In this document: piece after piece, positions 8,814 to 16,480 of the stretch
Layout of the letters: each line of letters opens with the position of its first letter
How positions within the stretch are numbered: position 1 is the first letter of the stretch
NCBI GenBank assembly: GCA_016699165.1
Contig: CP064963.1
Location: forward strand, 4,402,001-4,466,000
Origin: Candidatus Melainabacteria bacterium
GTDB taxonomy: Bacteria; Cyanobacteriota; Vampirovibrionia; Obscuribacterales; Obscuribacteraceae
DNA length: 64,000 bases
Reading direction: 5' to 3'
The notes under the pieces: generated by a model
Databases searched by the model: none
Told to the model about the DNA's origin: nothing
Seen by the model: only the letters and a program-made list of their open reading frames with translations
Program-made: the position numbers and the translations under genes

Positions 8814-10167
8814 CAAAGCGTCTGTCAAAGCACAAGTGAAAGCGCCTACCAAAGTAGAACGCAAAATTGTGCGCGATATTGGCAAGCTTTCAAGCAGTCA
8901 AAGACGTGCTTTGGATACTACTTTGACTTATTGGCGGAAAATAGGCACATCTAATGTTCCAGCCAATCGCAAGATGGCTGAAGAGGGAGTTATTGAGGCG
9001 TACAGAGCAGTCAAGCTCGATCCGCCCAAATTGTTTGTGTGGTTGGATTCGCCTCGTGCAGGGGCCACTTGTGTACGATTACTCAAAAGCGACCTTGATT
9101 GGCCCGCTCAGCTTGCTCCTCATCAGCGTGTAGTTTGGGATTCGGTTTGGCAACAATGCATGCCTTTCATTAAAAGTGTGGTTGGTAATGATAAATGGAA
9201 CGAAATAAAGAGAGAAATTAAACAGGAGGCGCAGAAAAAAGTTCTTCAACAGTATCCTCATCTCGTTGAGAAAGTAGTAAAGGAACGCTTTTCAGAACAT
9301 TTGGGAATTTGGATCTGGAAACACTTGCGCAAAGCCTATGGGTATTCGGTGTTCGAAGAAGTTCGAAATGAGATGGATCGCTTTGTGCAAGTCAAAATCA
9401 AAGACAAAGTCCTGGAAGAAACCTCATTATTCATAAGTCATGAGTTAGTCAGTCCCCTGCAAAGACAGCTCGAAGCCTGCATCCTTGAACCCTTGCGCAG
9501 AGAAATGACAGTAAACAACGGTATCTTACTGGGAAGGCAAACTTGGGAGTGCTGTTTTGGCCAGCATGATGCACCATGGTTGTCTTATTTCGATTACCTT
9601 TCTCGTCTGGGACTGGCTGAGGCGGATGCGGTTTCGGGATTGAAAAAAGTTGCTCGCGCTGCTGGCTGGTGGTGGCCCTATAAAAACCTATGCATATTGA
9701 CTGAGCGACCCAAACAACTGAACCGTGAAAATAGACTTTACTTGCACAGTGAAAGCGGCGCGGCCATTGAATATCCTGATGGCTGGGGCATTTACTCTTA
9801 CCGCGGCATAGTTGTTCCTGAATATGTCATCAACCTATCTGAACCGATATCGGTAGAGATGATTGAAGCAGAGCCCAATGTAGAGGTGCGTCGCGTTTTA
9901 ATTGAACGCTTTGGGCTTGAAAATTATTTAAAAACCGGCAATTTAGTCAAAATACATCAAGACGACTGCGGCATCTTGTATCGGATGAACTTGCAAGGTG
10001 ATGAGCCGATGCTTGTTGTTCGGGTTATTAATTCCACGCCAGAGCCTGACGGAACACGTAAAAATTATTTTCTTCGAGTGCCACCAAATATGATGCGGGC
10101 ACGTCAAGCGGTGGCTTGGACTTTTGGCTTGACCGAAGATGAATATCACCCTTTGCAAGAAACTTAA
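8800..10167 (+). CDS. DUF6745 domain protein
   Basis: 455 aa. The C-terminal half (about residues 240-455) has the DUF6745 signature: the AGWWWP block, a TERP motif, YPDGWGIYSYRG followed by VVPEYVI, and the terminal RARQAVAWTFGL. The N-terminal half begins with a basic segment and a region of heptad-like helices (about residues 120-210) that may be coiled coil. The family is widespread but of unknown function, often found in genomes with many leucine-rich or pentapeptide repeat proteins. It is translationally coupled to the small gene upstream. A weaker copy of the dispersed palindrome (core 9844-9853) lies in frame and reads PISVE. Confidence 0.75.
   Translation: MSSTDKASVKAQVKAPTKVERKIVRDIGKLSSSQRRALDTTLTYWRKIGTSNVPANRKMAEEGVIEAYRAVKLDPPKLFVWLDSPRAGATCVRLLKSDLDWPAQLAPHQRVVWDSVWQQCMPFIKSVVGNDKWNEIKREIKQEAQKKVLQQYPHLVEKVVKERFSEHLGIWIWKHLRKAYGYSVFEEVRNEMDRFVQVKIKDKVLEETSLFISHELVSPLQRQLEACILEPLRREMTVNNGILLGRQTWECCFGQHDAPWLSYFDYLSRLGLAEADAVSGLKKVARAAGWWWPYKNLCILTERPKQLNRENRLYLHSESGAAIEYPDGWGIYSYRGIVVPEYVINLSEPISVEMIEAEPNVEVRRVLIERFGLENYLKTGNLVKIHQDDCGILYRMNLQGDEPMLVVRVINSTPEPDGTRKNYFLRVPPNMMRARQAVAWTFGLTEDEYHPLQET
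9835..9862. repeat. Dispersed palindrome copy 3 (weak arms)
   Basis: CTGAACCGATATCGGTAGAG (9839-9858). The ten-base core is exact, but the outer arms have diverged. It lies inside the DUF6745 gene. Confidence 0.55.
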
Positions 10168-10193
10168 AATTAACCAAGCGCTTGACTAATTTT

Positions 10194-10221
10194 GAACGTA
10201 ATCCGATATCGGTTTACGTTC
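10194..10221. repeat. Dispersed palindrome copy 4
   Basis: GTAATCCGATATCGGTTTAC (10198-10217). The symmetry extends further here (TTTTGAAC ... GTTCAAAA). It lies between the converging ends of the DUF6745 and DUF4239 genes, so a terminator role at this site is possible, though coding copies elsewhere argue against a general one. Confidence 0.92.
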
Positions 10222-10253
10222 AAAAATGCATCTCAAATTTTCCAAGGTGTCGC

Positions 10254-11090
10254 CTATTTTGACGGTTTGCCAGGTGCTGTTAGAGAAGCGGGCAGCGGAT
10301 CGTCATGAATATATCGAGCAGGTGTGTCGGGAGTATTGAAGACATTTTCTTTCAGCAATTCAAACATGTCTGGATTAATCTTCAAATCGCCACTAAATGG
10401 CGTGCTGTAGACCGCAAGGAGCCACATATTCAATCCCAGGGTAGCAGCTACTAGCGAGGTCATTAACGCCTGAATTGCTGCCCATTTGGAAGAAAAAACG
10501 AAAGTAAAGCCAATAGTGATAAATGCACCTATACCAAGCACAATCCACAAGGTTGTGGAGGGTCCAGTTTTGGCTATCAAGATGCGTGTGCGTCTGTTCA
10601 TCCCCACATCTTCCATTGCCTGAACTGCAGCTGCATGAAGATTGATTTGTCGCTCATTTAATGGGTTTACAGAAACAACTGCTTCCCATAGTTTTTGATA
10701 GGCTTGCCAGTTGTGGTTGATTTTACCCCGAGATTCCATAATGGGCCATTCAATTGTCACCACTTCATTTGAATAATCACGACAGAGGTTACGCAATCTG
10801 AGTCGGTCTTCTTGTTCAAGACCGCGAGCTAGTCTGAAGATATTTGCTACTCCATTGGCTTCCATTTCTGTGTGCATTTTGGCTTCAGCATATTTTTCCA
10901 TGGCGCCTGCAACTAGAAAGCCTAGAAGTACAGAGTAAAGAGTGCCAACAACACCAAGCATAGCTTCGGCTGGTCCGTGATGTTCGACCAGTGAATCTTC
11001 CTTGACGAACAACCGAAAAACAATTTGACCACTAATAGCCACTCCGACGAGGACGGTGACCAAAATAACTGCGCTTGCAATTGTGTTCAT
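10254..11090 (-). CDS. DUF4239 (bestrophin-like) membrane protein
   Basis: 278 aa. Two N-terminal hydrophobic segments (about residues 5-28 and 43-65, the second containing GVVGTLYSVLLGFLVAGAM), a central soluble helical part (EANGVANIFRLARGL through VVTIEWPIM), and two C-terminal membrane helices (about residues 177-225). A PFSGDL motif follows the last helix. This is the layout of DUF4239, a family with unknown transport or signalling role. It has a paralogue at 18956-19803 that is broken by a frameshift. It converges on the DUF6745 gene and is transcribed away from the patatin gene at 11226. Confidence 0.8.
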   Translation of the reverse strand: MNTIASAVILVTVLVGVAISGQIVFRLFVKEDSLVEHHGPAEAMLGVVGTLYSVLLGFLVAGAMEKYAEAKMHTEMEANGVANIFRLARGLEQEDRLRLRNLCRDYSNEVVTIEWPIMESRGKINHNWQAYQKLWEAVVSVNPLNERQINLHAAAVQAMEDVGMNRRTRILIAKTGPSTTLWIVLGIGAFITIGFTFVFSSKWAAIQALMTSLVAATLGLNMWLLAVYSTPFSGDLKINPDMFELLKENVFNTPDTPARYIHDDPLPASLTAPGKPSK

Positions 11091-11225
11091 TAATCTGTCC
11101 TAGCCAAGGTGGTTGAAGCCAATTTCGGGGAATATTTTTGTCCATGATAGTATGGTTAAAGATTAAATGATAGGTGCCCCCAGGCAATATTCAGGCTACC
11201 CGAGTATTTTAGGTGAGGTCCGATA

Positions 11226-12905
11226 ATGCGCATAGTGAGGATACTTTCCATCGATGCAGGCGGTGTGCGCGCTATTGTTCCGTCAGTTGTTTTAAGCCAA
11301 ATGGAGCGTCAGGCTGGCAAGCCGATTAGTGAGCTTTTTGATTTGATTGTAGGCACTTCAACTGGTGGCTTGCTTGCATTATGTTTGACTAAACCTAGCT
11401 CAACCAGTTCGCTCACTCCCCAATTCTCTGCATCGGATATGGTGCGTTTTTTCGAAGACAACGCACGCAGTATTTTTCCGCAAAACAGTTTTATGGACGG
11501 GTGGCTTCGTCCCAAATATGACAGAAAGAGTTTGGATAGATCGTTAGATGAGTTGTTGGGTGACTTTCGATTGAAACAAAGTCTAACCAAAATAGCAGTC
11601 ACCGGATATGATACCGAACTGAAATCACCGACCATGTTCAAAAGCTGGTTGGCAAAAAATCATGAAGAGTTCGATTTGGCAGCAAGAGACGTTGCACGCG
11701 CTGCTTGTTCAATTCCAACTTATTTTGAACCAGTTAATTTGAATAAAAATGAACATTTTAAATCGATGGTTGATGGCATGATATTTGCAAGCAATCCTGC
11801 TCTGACAGCTTATTGCGAGGCATCATCCATTTTCGGAAATGAACCGTGTGATTACATGCTCGTCTCTCTTGGGACCGGCCGATGTTCCAGAGGGCTTGCT
11901 TATGACAGTATTCGCACTTGGGGACAGTTTCATTGGATGAAAGAAATTGTGAGCGTTTACGCCGATAGTAATATTGACGCTATCGATCAGCAAATGCATT
12001 CGGTTTTGCCTATTGCCACCGATGGGCGGCAGCGATATTTTCGAATACAACAAAATATCCACGATGAAAACATTGGTACTATGGACAATGCCTCAGAAAA
12101 AAACATTTTGGGATTGAAAAATTTCGCTCAAGAGATGATTGCTGACCCAGTTATCAATGACACTTTAGATAGACTTTTGTATCAATTGCATATTTTAGCC
12201 TCTGCAGGGTCCAAAAGGCAGCTGCCGCGAGCACGTAAGAGTAGTACATTTACGAAGTTGCAAGCACTATCAACTGCCACTGCGACATCGGATGTGATAC
12301 CAACCGTTTCGGAAAGACCACCGGTTGCGGTGGCTGAGGCTAGCCTTATTTCCAAATATGATTCAGAAGCTACGGTGCCGCCTGCCTCTTTCAGCAGCGG
12401 AGAATCTCAGTTGCCATTGCGCGGTTTGAATTTAGTTTATTCCTCGCCAATACCAGGTCCTGAATTTTTATCTAAAGCGTTTCTAGTCTTTTGTGATGAC
12501 AACAAAGAAATCGGAGCTTGCAATCTTATTCACTCGCTTAATGAAGCCAAAATTGCCACCATATATAATGACACCTCGCTGAATAAAGATAATATGTGCT
12601 GGCTGGTGGATAGAGCAAAAGGACTTGCCGACTGTATTGTTTTTTTAGTTACGCCAGACTTTGTGCGACAAATTATTGATAATCGAATTATTCAATGGTT
12701 GCAAAATCTTGTGGCAACAAGTAACACCGCGATTTATTTTGTTTTTGATGAAATGAAAGATATTCTAGGAACTAAGGGTGGTGCTTCACAGCCAAACAAA
12801 AGCTCGCCAGTTCATGTGTTTTATAACAGTAATTTTGATTTAAACGAAGGCAGCGACTTTGTGGCGAACAGTATCTATAAGCAAGAACTAATACGAAAGG
12901 CTTGA
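11226..12905 (+). CDS. Patatin-like phospholipase with C-terminal TIR-like domain
   Basis: 559 aa. Residues 1 to about 320 are a patatin domain: an oxyanion-hole-type loop DAGGVRA (10-16), the nucleophile motif GTSTGG with Ser45, and the second dyad residue Asp183 in a DG motif. Patatins hydrolyse membrane lipids, and in CBASS-like defence (CapV) they act as effectors. A disordered Ser/Thr/Pro linker (about 325-395) leads to residues about 400-520, which look TIR- or SEFIR-like: a first strand FLVFCDDNKE, then LADCIVFLVTPDF before an IIQWL helix. I do not see the usual catalytic Glu of NAD-cleaving TIR domains. AGGTGAGG precedes the ATG. The TIR-like call is tentative; the patatin call is firm. 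Confidence 0.8.
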   Translation: MRIVRILSIDAGGVRAIVPSVVLSQMERQAGKPISELFDLIVGTSTGGLLALCLTKPSSTSSLTPQFSASDMVRFFEDNARSIFPQNSFMDGWLRPKYDRKSLDRSLDELLGDFRLKQSLTKIAVTGYDTELKSPTMFKSWLAKNHEEFDLAARDVARAACSIPTYFEPVNLNKNEHFKSMVDGMIFASNPALTAYCEASSIFGNEPCDYMLVSLGTGRCSRGLAYDSIRTWGQFHWMKEIVSVYADSNIDAIDQQMHSVLPIATDGRQRYFRIQQNIHDENIGTMDNASEKNILGLKNFAQEMIADPVINDTLDRLLYQLHILASAGSKRQLPRARKSSTFTKLQALSTATATSDVIPTVSERPPVAVAEASLISKYDSEATVPPASFSSGESQLPLRGLNLVYSSPIPGPEFLSKAFLVFCDDNKEIGACNLIHSLNEAKIATIYNDTSLNKDNMCWLVDRAKGLADCIVFLVTPDFVRQIIDNRIIQWLQNLVATSNTAIYFVFDEMKDILGTKGGASQPNKSSPVHVFYNSNFDLNEGSDFVANSIYKQELIRKA

Positions 12906-12915
12906 TAGTTGTTTC

Positions 12916-13578
12916 TCAGCGAGAACGAAGTTCGGCATCGTCCTTTATCTTTTTGCATTTTTCTTCAGCTTCTTTCATGATTTCTTTTTCTCGCTCATCG
13001 CTTATATCAGTTCCGCGGGATCCATCTTCATACTTAAACACTTCATTGGAACCATTTTTCTCGTCCTCGATTTGTTTTTTTGCGTCAGCTCTGATTTTGT
13101 CCATCTTCTCCCGCGCTTCGTCCATGAGTGCTTTTTTTCGCTTCTCTTTAGGTGAAAGCTCCGGTTCTTTCTCTGAGTCTCCTGCAGCAGCGGAAGCATC
13201 AGATTTTGAGGAGCTGCTTGCTGAGCTACTTCCTGAACTAGAGCCGTTATTGCGTTTTTCTAAGTATTTTTCTGCTCTGGAAATGCCTTCAGTGCATTGC
13301 GATAAAACTGCAGCGTTTGTAGTCAATCTCTGACAAAGTTGGTATTGATACTTGGCGTGCGTGAAATTACCTAAAGTAAGTAACGTATGCCCAAGATAAA
13401 GATGAGCTTTCCATGAATTTTGTTTTTCAGCGATTGCTTTTTCTAAAGCTGACTTAGCCTTGACATAGTCCTTCGCCGCATAAAGCTTAGCGCCGTCTTC
13501 CATATTGTCTGCCAACGCTGCCAAGGGACTACTCGTAGCTAAGACCGCAAATAATAGTCCTCTTTTCAATAAACGCAT
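12916..13578 (-). CDS. Secreted TPR protein with Ser-rich linker and coiled coil
   Basis: 220 aa with AAGAGGG upstream of the ATG. A signal peptide (LLKRGLLFAVLATSSPLAALA) is followed by about two TPR-like units (GAKLYAAKDYVKAKSALEKA and HLYLGHTLLTLGNFTHAKYQ). Next come a Ser/Gly-rich linker (about residues 110-135) and a highly charged helix (about 140-220), probably coiled coil. It is likely a periplasmic scaffold. It is divergent from the IS1595-like gene, with palindrome copy 5 between them, and its stop lies ten bases from the patatin stop. Confidence 0.7.
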   Translation of the reverse strand: MRLLKRGLLFAVLATSSPLAALADNMEDGAKLYAAKDYVKAKSALEKAIAEKQNSWKAHLYLGHTLLTLGNFTHAKYQYQLCQRLTTNAAVLSQCTEGISRAEKYLEKRNNGSSSGSSSASSSSKSDASAAAGDSEKEPELSPKEKRKKALMDEAREKMDKIRADAKKQIEDEKNGSNEVFKYEDGSRGTDISDEREKEIMKEAEEKCKKIKDDAELRSR

Positions 13579-13661
13579 TGATAAACCCTCTTATTTGATT
13601 TGTCTTCTAATTGAAGCAAAAAATTGGCTTTTAAGCCAGTAACTCAACTTACACCAATCCA

Positions 13662-13689
13662 AAACGTAATCCGATATCGGTTTACGTTT
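13662..13689. repeat. Dispersed palindrome copy 5
   Basis: GTAATCCGATATCGGTTTAC (13666-13685), flanked by AAAC and GTTT. It lies in the divergent intergenic region, about 84 bases from each start codon (13578 on minus, 13772 on plus). Confidence 0.92.
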
Positions 13690-13771
13690 TTATTTTAGTC
13701 AAACTGGCAAGGGAAAATTGAACTTTTCGCTTGCACTCATCGTTATTAGTTATGAGAGCAGGAGGACGATT

Positions 13772-14794
13772 ATGAACGCAACACAAAAAATGGCTTGGAA
13801 AAATTTTCAGAATACTTTTCCAGAAGACGAAGATTGTTTGGAAGAAATAATAAAATATTTGAATGAAATAGGTTGGGTTTTTAGATGTAGTCGCTGTAAC
13901 TCAAGAGAGCTTCGGCGAAAACGCGGAATGCGTCGGTATTTTTGCTCTGATTGTCATTATAAAGGTTGGATTTTAGCGGGCACTTATTTTGAATTCATAA
14001 GAAGATCAAGATTGTGGCTTGGAGCTGTTTGGTTATTTGAGCATGGGGTTCAAATCAATGCCTGGCAATTTCATCAATTAGCCAAATGCGCGTATTCTTC
14101 TGCTCTTCTGATTTTTAGAAAACTAGGCTCAGTAATTCAAGAAAATCTAGAAAGTATGCAGGAAGTTGATTCTTTGGATTCGTCAGAATTTCTTTCGATA
14201 TTCTGGAAGCGTAGTAATCAAACTCCAATAGGCGAGCGTCCTTACATGGAGCAAGAATATTTTGATCAATTACTTGAATCGCAAACTAAAAGTGATTTGC
14301 ATGACTCCAAGAATTCTGAAACATTCGAGGGTGAGAATAGGACAATGGAATTATCGGAAGAAGAGGCTTTGATTCTGGGGTTAATTAGTGACCAGAAAAT
14401 ACATTTGGATAATATCTGTCACCTTTCAGGATTGTATTGCGGTGATGTTATAGGTTCGCTTACAAATCTCGAGATGAGCAACTTAGTTGAGAGACATGGT
14501 GGCGATTACTACACGCTCAAACAAAAGAAAATTGAAATCAAGAAAAAGCGCTTGGATGTATCTGTTTCTGCGACAACTCAAGTGAAAATCGAGGCTTTCA
14601 AGGATTTTGTGAAAAGTCAGATTCACGGAATCAGTCGAAAATATCTACAGTATTACTTAGCGATTTTTTGGTGTTTTGAAGATAGAAAAAGGTGGAGTTC
14701 AAGTGAACTTCTGAAGGCATGTTGCAGAAGTACATTTAGAGCCAGTCGCGAACTTTTTCAGTTTGTCACAGAGTCTTGTGTTTTGATGATGTAA
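13772..14794 (+). CDS. Domesticated IS1595-type zinc-ribbon protein with winged helix
   Basis: 340 aa from ATG 13772, set by AGGAGG at 13760-13765. The first 110 residues match the N-terminus of IS1595/ISXO2 transposases: FPEDEDCLEEI, a zinc ribbon with CSRCNS and CSDCHY, then the GT-x-F and R-x-x-L-W-L-GAVWL helix block. The catalytic DDE domain that should follow is absent. Instead, a winged-helix segment (about residues 205-255, LILGLISDQKIHLDNICHLS) resembles the DprA C-terminal winged helix, followed by a basic linker and another helical region. Together this suggests a DNA-binding regulator recruited from a transposase. No terminal repeats or flanking duplication were seen. Palindrome copy 5 lies just upstream. 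Confidence 0.65.
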   Translation: MNATQKMAWKNFQNTFPEDEDCLEEIIKYLNEIGWVFRCSRCNSRELRRKRGMRRYFCSDCHYKGWILAGTYFEFIRRSRLWLGAVWLFEHGVQINAWQFHQLAKCAYSSALLIFRKLGSVIQENLESMQEVDSLDSSEFLSIFWKRSNQTPIGERPYMEQEYFDQLLESQTKSDLHDSKNSETFEGENRTMELSEEEALILGLISDQKIHLDNICHLSGLYCGDVIGSLTNLEMSNLVERHGGDYYTLKQKKIEIKKKRLDVSVSATTQVKIEAFKDFVKSQIHGISRKYLQYYLAIFWCFEDRKRWSSSELLKACCRSTFRASRELFQFVTESCVLMM

Positions 14795-14809
14795 GAGCAG
14801 TCGCATCGA

Positions 14810-16450
14810 CTAAGCCATATTCGAAATCTTTCCAGTGTCGTCTACTTTTATTTCGCAAGCAGAAGGACGCTTGGGCAGACCCGGCATGGCCATTAATTCT
14901 CCGGTTAATGCCACCACGAATCCTGCACCAGCAGAAAGTTTGAATTCTCTTACTTCAATTTTAAAATCTTTTGGTGCATTCAATAAGTTTGGATTGTCAC
15001 TAAAAGAATATTGAGTCTTAGAAACGCAAACCGGCAATAAATCAAAACCGTGCTTTTTCAGCCATTCAAGCTGTTTTTGAGCCTTTGGCATATAGACAAC
15101 GCCATTTCCTCCATATACATTCTTCACTAGCAATTCGAGCTTTTCTTGAATCGGTGCATTGTAATCATAAAATGGTTTGAAAAGACCAGGATTTTCTAAC
15201 TCTTTCAAAACTAGGACGCCTAAGTCTTTTAGACCCTCCCCGCCTTGGTCGAATGGATTACCAATGGCTGCAGGCCAGGCGTTATCTTTGCAGAAATCCA
15301 AAATTGCATTAGTTTCACTTTCAGTATCTGTTGCAAACCTGTTTATGCCGATGACAAATGGTAGACCAGATTTTTTCACAATCGCAACATGTCTTTCGAG
15401 ATTTGAAAGTCCCAACTTAAGCGCGTCTACATTTTCTTTATCTAGTTCCTTTGCGTTGGCGCCGCCATGTAACTTTAGTGCTCGAGCGGTTGTTACCAAC
15501 ACAACAGCGTCGGGAGTCAGTTCTTTTTGTCTTGGGGCTGCAACAATATCGCAAAACTTTTCAAATCCTAGGTCCGCGCCAAAGCCGCATTCAGTCACCA
15601 CTATATCTGCAAGCCTGCGAGCCACTTTGCTAGCAATCAAGCTAGATGTACCATGTGCGATATTTCCAAATGGACCACCATGTAGAAAAGCTGGTGTACC
15701 TTCAATAGTTTGGACCAAATTAGGTTTAATGGCATGAGCCAAAATCGCCAGTAATGCATCGACTATATCAAGATCGTAAACCGATATCGGATTACCTTCT
15801 AAACTCATGCCAACAATAATTTTTCCAAGTCGCGATCTCAATTCGCTCAAATCCTCTGAAAGGCACAGAACTGCCATTACTTCAGACGCCGCTGTAATGT
15901 CAAAACCCGCTTCGCGTGGAACTCCGTTTATTTTGCCACCAAGACCTATGACCATGTTGCGAAGCGCTCGATCATTCATATCCATTACTCGACGATGCAA
16001 AATATTGAGAGGGTCAAGATTTAGATGGCCTCGAAAGTGCAACTCGTTGTCGATACAAGCAGCAATGAGATTATTAGCAGATGTGATAGCATGCATGTCT
16101 CCGGTAAAATGCAAGTTGATATCTGCAGCAGGAACAAGTTGACTTTTTCCAGCACCGGTGGCGCCGCCTTTCATGCCGAAAACCGGTCCCATCGAAGGTT
16201 CACGAAGTGCTGCTACAGCATTTTTTTTCAACAGGCAAAGAGCTTGAGATAATCCAATTGACATTGTGGTTTTGCCTTCTCCCGCTTTGGTAGGCGTGGT
16301 GGCAGTGACCAATATCAATTTTCCTTTGAGCGGTTCTGCCAAGGTCTTGGCGATAGTTTCCATACTTAATTTTGCGGCGTAGTGACCGTATGGTTCTATT
16401 TCTTCTGGGGTGAGTCCCAGTTTGGAAGCTATTTCTGTTATTGGAAGCAT
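14810..16450 (-). CDS. fhs: Formate-tetrahydrofolate ligase
   Basis: 546 aa, close to the usual 555-560. It catalyses ATP-dependent formation of 10-formyl-THF from formate and THF in one-carbon metabolism. The P-loop TPTKAGEGKTT is at residues 52-62, followed by the conserved blocks EPSMGPVFGMKGGATGAG, GKINGVPREAGFDIT, and HGGPFGNIAHG. A dispersed palindrome copy sits in the conserved region near residues 218-226, read as GNPISVYD where other family members have GxPVTxxD, with no extra residues. It lies 30 bases downstream of the Ser/Thr kinase gene on the same strand and is probably cotranscribed. Confidence 0.96.
   Translation of the reverse strand: MLPITEIASKLGLTPEEIEPYGHYAAKLSMETIAKTLAEPLKGKLILVTATTPTKAGEGKTTMSIGLSQALCLLKKNAVAALREPSMGPVFGMKGGATGAGKSQLVPAADINLHFTGDMHAITSANNLIAACIDNELHFRGHLNLDPLNILHRRVMDMNDRALRNMVIGLGGKINGVPREAGFDITAASEVMAVLCLSEDLSELRSRLGKIIVGMSLEGNPISVYDLDIVDALLAILAHAIKPNLVQTIEGTPAFLHGGPFGNIAHGTSSLIASKVARRLADIVVTECGFGADLGFEKFCDIVAAPRQKELTPDAVVLVTTARALKLHGGANAKELDKENVDALKLGLSNLERHVAIVKKSGLPFVIGINRFATDTESETNAILDFCKDNAWPAAIGNPFDQGGEGLKDLGVLVLKELENPGLFKPFYDYNAPIQEKLELLVKNVYGGNGVVYMPKAQKQLEWLKKHGFDLLPVCVSKTQYSFSDNPNLLNAPKDFKIEVREFKLSAGAGFVVALTGELMAMPGLPKRPSACEIKVDDTGKISNMA
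15772..15799. repeat. Dispersed palindrome copy 6
   Basis: GTAAACCGATATCGGATTAC (15776-15795). It lies inside fhs, read on the coding (minus) strand as NPISVYD within a conserved block. Confidence 0.9.
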
Positions 16451-16480
16451 AATTGTGTTTTCTTTTGAAGTGCTGAAATT

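Noticed and set aside
13718..14794. Intact IS1595 insertion sequence
   Set aside because: The DDE catalytic domain is missing and no terminal inverted repeats or target duplication are visible; treated as a domesticated protein.
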